DNA from: Endothia cerciana
Lineage: Eukaryota; Ascomycota; Sordariomycetes; Diaporthales; Cryphonectriaceae
Direction of reading: 5' to 3'
DNA length: 10,329 nucleotides
NCBI GenBank assembly: GCA_026119935.1
Contig: JALRMH010000147.1
Location: 1-10,329, forward strand
The notes under the pieces are model-generated. The model made no database searches. It saw nothing but the letters and a program-made list of their open reading frames with translations, and was not told where the DNA came from. A program made the translations under genes and the position numbers. This document shows, piece by piece, positions 1 through 7,200 of the stretch; the stretch's first letter is position 1, and every line of letters starts with the position of its first letter.

Positions 1-537
1 AATTTTTATATTTAAATTATTAAATATATCGCTTTATTATTAGAGCTTTAATAATAAATTAGCATTCTCTTTAATAATAAATAGTAAAATACTAGTATTA
101 ATAAGAAAATCCTTCTTTATTAATCTAACTATAATATATATATATATATAGTTTCAACAGACTTGCGTAAATTAAATAGCAGAGAAGATTTTATATTAAG
201 TAAAATTAAATTATTATTTTTAAAGCTTTGCTGCAATATAGATATTTTAATCTTGCAAAATAGATATAGATAATAAAACTAGGCTGCTGTTTAGCATTGA
301 GTTGTAATTAATTATAATGCAGTGTCTTTAAAAAGAGCGAATAATACTCTTGCTATTAATAGTAGAAAAAAAAATAATAAAAACGCTATAAGTAAAGATA
401 GAAATATAATTAATAGCTTTAATTAAAAAAGTAGAAATAAGTAATATAAGCAGATAATATTATAAAGTAAATTAATAGCTAATAAAGTCAACTTTTATAC
501 TGCTATTAAAGTCTGCGCAGATATCTAGCTTTTTTTT
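1..537 (-). pseudogene. pol: Element B pol fragment with retropepsin domain, cut by window start
   Basis: Reading the minus strand with RIP-type stops treated as former Gln, Trp or Arg gives a retropepsin-like protein. The active-site region lies at 496-507 and now reads N-S-S-I followed by KVDFI, where a retropepsin would have D-S-G-A. The changes (GAT/GAC to AAT, GGT to AGT, GCA to ATA) are all transitions. Downstream I recognise a retroviral-type aspartic protease pattern, including a segment (about 150-320) resembling a hydrophobic protease core followed by a tether. The frame then runs to base 1, so the reverse transcriptase would lie outside the window. It sits one frame back (-1) from the gag on its right, the usual Ty3-type arrangement. 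Stops in frame include TAA and TGA. I cannot assign a clade without the reverse transcriptase. The start is arbitrary. Confidence 0.62.
134..150. repeat. (AT)n microsatellite
   Basis: Seventeen bases of uninterrupted alternating A and T. It lies inside the broken pol of element B and probably arose by mutation of coding sequence plus slippage. No function is implied. Confidence 0.8.
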
Positions 538-559
538 ATTAGTAAAAATATTAGTTTAA

Positions 560-1680
560 ATAAAAAAGCAAGGTATAATCTTTATAACTAAAAGAATTAA
601 AGAAAGTAAGATAGTATCTTTAGCTATTACTAGTTTTTTCGTTCTTAAATAGAGTAGTTAAAAGCTTTTTAAATATAAGCTTTATAAAAGTATTTATTAG
701 CTAAATAAATAATACTCTAGTAGAAGAAATACTAAAGTAGAGTTTTATTTTTATTTATAAGGTTTTACTTTAAGTTTAATAAAGACTCGCTTTTATTTTT
801 ACTTTATTGCGCTAGTGCTTTGTTAATTTTAAAATAATAAGAAATAAAAGAGTAATTCGAAGTTTATTAATTAAGTTATTATTATAAGCTCTTTTCTAGG
901 TTTTTGCTATTAATAAAGGCTTTTCGCTTCTGCTGCAGCTATTATAGCTCTTTATCTTCTTTATAGACTCGAGTAGCAGTTTTTATTATAGATATACGAG
1001 TTGTTAATAGTTTGCTGACTTAAAGTTAGATTTTCGCTTTAAAGTCGCTAATGAGTTTTTTATAGTAGTATAAAGCTTTATAAGATTCTAATTTAAAAGG
1101 AGCGTCTCTCTATTTCTCTAACGCATTAAAATAGTTATAAAAAGCTAATAAGTGTTAGCCTTTTCTTTAATAAATATCTTTAAGTTGCAAAATAAAACTA
1201 CTAGTGCTTTAATTAATATAATATAGTAATCCTTTCAACTATTTTTTAAAGTATTCCTAGTCTTTTTAATATATTTGCTAGTTCTCTTTTATTTATTCTT
1301 TAAAATGTTGATCCTATCTTGCACAGTATTTAGAGTTAATATAGTTAAAAGCTATAAGAATCTTTTTCTTATCTTTATAAAACTTCTTTAAAGACACTTT
1401 AAACTTTTGTTATAAATTATACAGCTAGTTGTCTTGCTGCTAATAGATAGCTTAATATGCAAGGATAGCGATGTTAGAAATCTTAATATCTTTATTGCTT
1501 AATATATTTGAATTACTATTGCTTAGCTAGCAAGAGCTTTATAAAAGCCTTTAGACTTGTTATTCTAGAGTTTAAAGAGTCTTTTATACTTATATTAATT
1601 CCTCTAGCTTTTAAATATAAGCTTAAGTAGCTATAAGGGTTTTAGTATTAGATAGACATTATCTTTCTTTAAGTAGGTTG
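560..1680 (-). pseudogene. gag: Element B gag, RIP-inactivated
   Basis: One minus-strand frame, without indels, reads as a retrotransposon Gag. A helical capsid-like part occupies roughly 1440-950 and includes motifs such as LKDIYQRKG, LLAFYNYF and a later RVYKEDKEL segment. A Gln/Lys-rich linker follows, then a CCHC zinc knuckle at 690-731. All four zinc ligands have become Tyr: the codons at 729-731, 720-722, 705-707 and 690-692 sit at exact C-X2-C-X4-H-X4-C spacing. Cys-to-Tyr and His-to-Tyr both follow from RIP transitions. Stops are mainly TAA and TAG. The start codon is not visible (an ATG may have become ATA) and both ends are approximate. The protease fragment to the left is in the -1 frame, so gag and pol were probably joined by frameshifting. 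Best fit is a Ty3/gypsy-like element; an unrelated Gag type is possible. Confidence 0.62.
690..731 (-). other. Element B gag zinc knuckle, all ligands lost
   Basis: In the gag frame the order is Tyr-FF-Tyr-X4-Tyr-LANK-Tyr, which matches C-X2-C-X4-H-X4-C with each ligand converted to Tyr by transition. The knuckle would have bound the element's RNA. The spacing makes chance unlikely, but identity rests on inferring the pre-mutation residues. Confidence 0.6.
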
Positions 1681-1713
1681 CTAGCTACTTATTAACTTCT
1701 TATATAAAGGCTT

Positions 1714-1733
1714 TTCGATCTAGGAGCAGGACA
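1714..1733 (-). other. Possible tRNA primer-binding site of element B
   Basis: On the plus strand a TTCGATC heptamer is followed by 5 bases, 7 bases and one base, the geometry of a tRNA T-loop, T-stem, acceptor strand and discriminator. A minus-strand primer site upstream of gag would look like its complement, and this lies just upstream of the likely gag start. The CCA-matching TGG is not there (the flanking bases are ATT), so this is weak. Confidence 0.22.
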
Positions 1734-1740
1734 ATTTATT

Positions 1741-2420
1741 ATTATAGCTCTAGAAGGCTTTTTAAAGAAGAATCAGAATTATTAGAATACTTATTATATA
1801 AGCTTAGCAGAGTTATAATAATATAGCGAGAATAAGCTGTCTAATTAATAGCTGCTGAGTGTTTATTAATATAAAGACTGATTCTTATAATATAAAAGAA
1901 CTAATATACTACGTCGCTAGCTATTTAAAAAGAAATAACTTATACGCTGCTAGCGTTATTAGCAAATTATTATTATAACAACTATTCCTTTTTTAATAAT
2001 ATTTAACTTTAAATATTATTATTAAATATAGATTTGCTTTATTAGCGCTATTATAATTGCTTTTCGCTGCTAGTTTATCTATAAAGACTTAATATACTAT
2101 TATTTCTAAGCTATATAAACTTTTCTTTTTATAATATTTCTAATATAAATATAAATTGCTTGCTGCTTACTATTATATCTTTTATATAGCATTATAATAT
2201 ATTTTATTTTACTATCAGCTATACTTTTTATAATTTTTAGCTATACTAATATATTTTTTCGCTTGCTATTCTTGCGCATTATATTATTAACTTGCTTATA
2301 CTTTAATATCTTTTTATTATATAATGCGCGCTGCTTACTTTAAAGCTTTTTTTTAAATAGATCTTTAAATAGTTAAGTATTTAATATATTTGAAATATAT
2401 TACTATTACTAAGTATAACT
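1741..2420. other. AT-rich stretch without a recognisable gene; possible LTR of element B
   Basis: No frame on either strand gives a recognisable protein, and stops are dense. By position it should hold the 5' LTR and leader of element B. A TGTTATAAT start is visible on the minus strand near 1986 and a similar TATAATAATA string lies near 1740, so an LTR of about 250 bp is possible. I could not confirm this without the other LTR, which would be outside the window. Element A is inserted at its right edge. Confidence 0.3.
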
Positions 2421-2425
2421 ATATA
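2421..2425. repeat. Left target-site duplication of element A
   Basis: ATATA immediately precedes the left LTR. The partner at the right end reads ATATG, one G/A transition away. Five bases is the usual duplication length for Ty3/gypsy elements, but the low complexity makes the match weak. Confidence 0.4.
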
Positions 2426-2891
2426 TATAATAAGCACTACAGTAATCTAAAGATCTCTGAGTACTGATTAGGTTTATACTAACAAGAGCAGTGCTAAGTA
2501 TAGGCTTTAAATACAGAAATATAGCTGAAGTAATTTATGCAAGTGCTTTACTGCTTTTAAAGCTTCTAAGTATAAGTGTACTTAGAACTTAGATTAATGA
2601 TTAAAGAGCTATATATAATGATCTATCTGATAGTAGTGAATATGTAGTTATATATTTAGCTCTTTAGTATAGACTGCAAGGGTCGCAGTTCGATTATTGC
2701 AGTCTATACTCTAGACTATAAGGACTGCTTATCGATTGCTGCAGTCTACCTCTGTTCTAGTAAAGCCTGTCGTCCTATATCCTAACTCTTAGTTATATAA
2801 TCCTTATTGACTATCCGATATTAAGTTGTGACACCTAGTCCTTTGTTAGCAGAGTTTGTTCTGTGACCTATATATTAAATAAGTTATAATA
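2426..2891 (-). repeat. 3' LTR of element A
   Basis: This aligns end to end with 9376-9823, with a single gap: 18 bases (2679-2696) present here and absent there. My hand count finds about 52 mismatches over 448 aligned positions, every one a transition. It is the 3' LTR because pol reads on the minus strand and the purine tract abuts its right edge. The minus-strand start TATTATAAC would be TGTTATAAC before RIP. Confidence 0.93.
2666..2710. repeat. 14-bp perfect inverted repeat in the 3' LTR with a T-arm-like loop
   Basis: AGTATAGACTGCAA at 2666-2679 is the exact reverse complement of 2697-2710, with 17 bases between. The loop contains GGTCGCAGTTCGATT, which resembles the variable loop and T-loop of a tRNA (Pol III B-box like). 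In the 5' LTR the loop plus one arm base is missing. A complete tRNA does not fold here. Confidence 0.75.
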
Positions 2892-2904
2892 TCATCTCCC
2901 TCTT
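2892..2904 (-). other. Polypurine tract of element A
   Basis: On the minus strand AAGAGGGAGATGA lies directly before the 3' LTR. Such a tract is the primer for plus-strand DNA synthesis in LTR retrotransposons. It fixes the element's orientation independently of pol and supports the LTR edge at 2891. One T interrupts it. Confidence 0.75.
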
Positions 2905-3070
2905 ATTAGTCGTTGTCCTTAACGATCTTCTGTAAGTATCCTGGTAGGCTATCTATATGCGTAGTTATGCTTTCTTAATTTAGAAAATAAACAGAATCGA
3001 AAAATCTCGTTATAAGAAAACAGAGCAAACTACCTCCCTTTAGCTTATTGCTCTTTCTCGTTGTATCGAA
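2905..3070. other. Leader between polypurine tract and the antisense gene
   Basis: No ORF is seen. It is the presumed promoter and leader of the plus-strand gene that starts at 3071. The ATG is preceded by TCGAA, with a purine at -3. I see no convincing TATA box or intron. Confidence 0.4.
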
Positions 3071-3595
3071 ATGCCGACATGTTCCTTTTGTGAAGGTCGC
3101 AAGGCCCGCTGCCTTGCTTTTAAAGAGGACTCATCACGTTGTATTAAATGCATTCAGCACAAACGCAGAAATTGTGATATGCATGGGTTGTCGCCCCTGC
3201 AGGTAGAAAAGATTGTAGCTCAGCATTCCGCCGCTAAGGCTGCTCTTGATAACGCAGAGGAAGAACTAGAGCGTGCTACTACTAAGGTGCGCTGGTTAAA
3301 GAGGCAGCGCAAGTTGTAGGCTGAAAAGATAGCGCGCGCTGTTCGTCGTAGCCTAGATATGATTGAGGAGCTTGATCGTGTGGAGGCGGAGGAGCTGGCG
3401 AGGGAGCAGCAGGCCTGTGTCCCTGCAGGTCCTCTCCCTGAGCAATTTGCCGAGCTAGTTTCTAGCGAGCCCTCCTAGTCTCCTAATAGTTTATTAGACT
3501 ATTCCTTTTTAAATGATGCAATCAGTGTTGATAGTGATAGGGGTTTCCTAGGTGATGAGAATACTACTGGTAGGGGTGATTCTTCTAGTGCCTGA
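3071..3595 (+). pseudogene. Antisense accessory gene: Zn(II)2Cys6-like cluster plus coiled coil
   Basis: The plus-strand frame opens with ATG at 3071 and would end at TGA (3593-3595), giving 174 codons. It is broken by two TAG codons (3317-3319 and 3476-3478), both explained by CAG to TAG. Cys at residues 4, 7, 14, 24, 27 and 35 gives C-X2-C-X6-C-X9-C-X2-C-X7-C, the spacing of the Zn(II)2Cys6 cluster of fungal GAL4-type DNA-binding proteins, with basic RK between the second and third Cys. Residues about 43-115 are rich in Ala, Glu, Lys, Arg and Leu and look like a coiled coil. The tail is acidic and Ser-rich. It lies within element A between pol and the 3' LTR, opposite in strand, and its end overlaps the end of pol. 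G+C is much higher than around it. It could be a captured host gene, or a regulator or accessory protein of the element; function is unknown. Confidence 0.72.
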
Positions 3596-3625
3596 AGTAG
3601 CTGTTTCGGTCTGTAGCGTTTTGCA

Positions 3626-3772
3626 GAACTCTGCGATTGCTTGCTATGCGTTTTCGAGGTTTTCTAAGGGTTCTTATATGTTTTTACTAGCTAAGTAGCC
3701 TTTCTACTTAACGAGGTATTTGAATATATTATTCTGTCCTCTATATTTAAGTATTTTCTCAACTTTATACTC
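3626..3772 (-). other. C-terminal chromodomain of element A integrase
   Basis: The minus strand gives an E-Y-x-V-E-K-I-L start, then KYLVK-stop-KGY, then a stop-E-P-L-E-N-L segment and a final helix ending in AEFC. With the two stops read as Trp (TGG to TAG/TAA), this is the classic chromodomain pattern VKWKGY...WEP. Chromodomains bind methylated histone H3 and guide chromoviruses to heterochromatin. One of the aromatic-cage Trp residues is among those lost. Confidence 0.88.
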
Positions 3773-3919
3773 TAGTTTATTATTTTTAACTTCTATTATA
3801 CTATCTATTAGCGTTTTTTATACTGCTAGTTCTAGTAATAAGATATAGAAGACTAAGTATATCTTTATTCTATATAGTAATATTAGTTTATAATTAATTA
3901 GAGAGATCTATTATAAAAT

Positions 3920-4860
3920 TTTAAATAGTCTTAGTTTCTTATAATTAAGTTTACTACTAGGTCTGTTTATTTTAATATTTTTGCAAAGTAGGTAGGCTTT
4001 ATCTCCTTCCTGTAGAGTTAGTCCCTTAATCCTTTTAGTATTTATATAGCATGTTATTCGTTTCTAGACGAATTATAGTTCTGATTAAAGTTCTTTCTAG
4101 ATTTTCTTGATTTTCCTAACTCTTTTATCTACTGCTTCTGCATCTGCCTTTAGCAATACTTTATAATAAACTATCAGGTTGTATTTATAGAGTGTGAAGA
4201 ATAGTGATTTCTTTATTATATTTGTATCTATGCTATTATAAGCAAATTATATAAGAGGTAATAGGTTAACCTAGTTATTCTGTTTCTAATTAATATAGTA
4301 TCAGAAGTACTATTTGACGACTTGATTTATTTTTTTTATTTATCTATCTATCTAAGGATAAAATGCTATAGATATTCTGTGTTATATTCTAAGTTGCTTT
4401 ATAAGCAAGGTCTAAAACTTCGAGTTGAACTTTCTGTCTTTATTAGAGATCACTTCTTCTAATATACTATAGTTAGCGATAATTATTCTGAGAAATATAT
4501 ATATAAGTTCTTCTACTATACTGCTTTCCTTATAAAGGAGAAAGTAAGCATATTTACTTAGTCTGCAAACTACTACTAAGATGCTATTATATTACACCTT
4601 AGTTAAAGGTTTTTATAAAAGAAGTAGCTTAATAATAAAGTTTAGACTAATTAATTACTAAATAGTTATAAGTACTAGCAGGGGTTATAGTAGTCTATAA
4701 AGTTTATACTGTTCTGCTTTATTTTTCTTATAGCTATTATATTATTATAAAATATCTTCGATCCTTTTTTTAAGGCCTAGCAGGTTCTAGTATCTTTTAA
4801 TTTGTTTATAAGTTGCTCTAACTCTTTAATATCTGTGTGCTAGAGCACTATATACATCTC
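3920..4860 (-). other. Integrase domain of element A, catalytic triad lost
   Basis: An HHCC-like zinc region occupies about 4860-4720; its two Cys are now Tyr in QQYNSYKKNK. The catalytic core follows. The first Asp is Asn in LNF (4640-4642), the second is Asn in SNKDRKF (4442-4444), and the Glu is Lys in the segment before INQVV (4334-4336). Downstream QFAYNS and FFTLY motifs and a GPY/F-type segment RLFKIL near 3930 match Ty3/gypsy integrases. All three catalytic losses are G-to-A changes. Confidence 0.88.
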
Positions 4861-5049
4861 TGATATAGTTGTCCTGTCCTATTAAAGTTATCTATTCAGG
4901 ATCTTTATCTTAAAGTCCTATTTTAAGGATTGCTATAAGCTCTTTATATATATTGATAAGGTCCTTGTCTTTATTAATTATAAAGATGTCCTAGATTTCT
5001 TCTTTAATTTTATCCTGATAGTCTGATCTTCTATTAAAGGCGTCTGCCC

Positions 5050-5390
5050 TAGCGTTTTCCTTACCTTAGATATAGGTGACCTTGAAGTCGAACTAGGATA
5101 AGTATTCTGCTTATCTTACTTATTGTCTGTTAAGGTTCTTCGTTATTATAAATGTAGTGAGGTTCTTATAGTCTGAAAATACCTTAATCGTATATTTAGC
5201 ACTTATAAAATAGTGTTCCTATTCTTTAAATGCTTCTATTATAGCTATAAGTTCTTTATCTAGTATTCTGTATTATAATTCTAGTCTATTAAGCTTTTTC
5301 GAGAAGTTAGCAATTATCTATAATCGCTCTTGATCGTTTTATTAGTTAAGTTCTGCACTAAGTGTGTAGTCTGATGCATCTGTATATAAC
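5050..5390 (-). other. RNase H domain of element A
   Basis: The motifs YTDASDY (Asp codon 5378-5380), LDKELIAI (Glu codon 5252-5254) and VFSDYKNL (Asp codon 5171-5173) appear in order, matching the Ty3/gypsy RNase H. These acidic residues survive, although stops interrupt the domain. It ends with the GKENARADAFNRR motif near 5040-5070, close to the usual GKxNxxADALSRR. Confidence 0.9.
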
Positions 5391-5699
5391 TTGTATTTCT
5401 TTCAAGGGTCTAATTCTTATAAAATAGGGTTTTTAATAACTAGTTCCTTAATTATTTTAAAAGCTTGATTTTCTTTCTGGTTCTATTAAAAGGGTAGGTC
5501 TTTTTTTATAAGATTTATAAAGAGTTTAGCAATATCGCTGTACTTGCTGATAAATTGCTAATAGAAGTTAATATATCTAAGAAATGCTCTAATATCTTTA
5601 ATATTCTTTAGTGTAGGCTAGTTCCTAACTACTTATATTTTATTCTTCTGTATTTTAATATGTTTTAGTTCGATTATATATCTGAGATAATCGACTTTC

Positions 5700-6270
5700 T
5701 AAATATAGAAGTAGCTCTTAGTTAGTTCTACTAGGAGGCGTGCATTTTAAAGTATCTAAAGTATTTGCTATATATGTTGCTTATATTCTTCAAGAGTCCT
5801 AGAGTAGATAAGGATGTCGTCGAGGTAGATGATGTATATAATATCTAGGAATTTATAGAAAATGTAGTTAATCATTTCCTAAAAGGATGCTAGTATATTA
5901 ATTAATCTGAAGAGTATAATTAAGTATTTATAATATCTATAGCAAGTCTTAAATACTATCTTCTACTCTTCTCCTTTTTTAATATAAATATAGTAGTAAC
6001 CTTCTTTAAAGTCTAATACTGTAAACTATTATACGCTTTATAGTTAATCCCTGATTTCCTTAAAAAGTAATAAAGAGTACTAGTTCTTAATAATAATATC
6101 GTTAAGCTGTCTATAATCTATATAAAGTCAGAGTTTTCTGTTTTTCTTTAATATAAATAGAATTAGGTATCCTGCTAGTAATTATAATAGTCTGATATAT
6201 CCTTTTTTAAGGTTTTCGTCAAGGTATTCCTTAAGTGCTTTTAGTCTTGTTTTATTAAGCTTATAAATAG
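5700..6270 (-). other. Reverse transcriptase domain of element A
   Basis: From the right: IYKLN and LKEYLDENLKKGYI (the palm entry), then DYRQLND, then VLDF with the motif A Asp (6011-6013), and IIYLDDILIY containing the catalytic YLDD (5816-5827). This is the standard order and spacing of Ty3/gypsy RTs. Trp and Gln positions are now stops, and many Pro have become Leu or Ser through C-to-T change. Confidence 0.93.
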
Positions 6271-7059
6271 AGAAGAACTATAGCTGAGTTCCTTCTCTTA
6301 GTAGTATCTTATAATTATATAAGCTGTATTCTAAGAGTCTTATATCAAATTTTCTTTAAAACAACTTCGTAAATTTTTAGTACTCTCGCAGTATTTCAGC
6401 GAATATTATTATTAGTCCGTCCTTTTCTGTTTCTGCTGTCTGGAGGAATAGGAGGTATCGTTAAGCGTTTTTATCTAAGGACGATTTCTTTCCTTTACCT
6501 ATTAGTCGTTTCTCTAGTAGCTCTAGAGGTTCTCTCTAGGCTAAATCGAATCTCTTAGGTCGTAGCTATAGGATTTCCTTATAGTTCTAAAGTCTACACT
6601 TCTATTATTGCTCTAAGTCAGGCTAAGCTTCTCTAAGCCTGCATATGCTTATTATTATATTAATCTGCTGATGCCCTAGTACTTTTTATTTAGGTTTATT
6701 GTTGCTAGATTCTTCTCTATAAGCTATTAACTCTGCTGATTTAAAAGTAGTTATAGGTTTGTTTAAAGCCTTTTTTCTTAAGTGTCCCTTAGTGACTAAA
6801 TCTAATTCTTCGCCTTTGATTACAACCTTCTTATAAGTAGCAGCATTATCTTATAAGATCTAGCTAGTAGTTTAATCGATTCGAGAATTATACTCTTTAA
6901 GCTAAAGAAGTTCTATAATTAGTTTATAATATACTATATTTATAATATCTAATATAATAAAAGTTATGCGTCTTTAGATTAAAATAAATAGATAATTAGT
7001 CTTTTTATTAATTATACTTTAATTATATATAACTAGTTATCCTTTTATAATACTGAGTT

Positions 7060-7200
7060 AATAAGGTTATTCCTTCTAATACTATTGTAGTCATGCTTTA
7101 TTAATAATTACTAGTAATATAAAGTTTCCTTAAGCACTACTATTTAATAATATGTTATATTGTTTTCTATTAATATAAGCATTTAATTTTATATATGCGT
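7060..7200 (-). other. Retropepsin domain of element A, active Asp lost
   Basis: The frame gives NAYINRKQYNILL followed by NSSA-stop-GNFI (7133-7144 for the active site). A retropepsin has D-S/T-G-A here. GAT/GAC to AAT and GGT to AGT are both RIP-type. Further on, the LKEYNSRID segment near 6895 corresponds to the end of the protease core seen in related elements. Confidence 0.82.

Noticed and set aside
480..1990. Plus-strand protein or pogo/Fot-type DNA transposase in the left flank
   Set aside because: A plus frame and one minus frame first looked transposase-like, but the adjoining minus frame gives a coherent Gag with a correctly spaced knuckle, which fits much better.
2650..2712. tRNA gene or tRNA-derived SINE inside the 3' LTR
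   Set aside because: A T-loop-like string and a weak A-box-like string are present, but the spacing is too short, the T-stem does not pair, and no cloverleaf forms.
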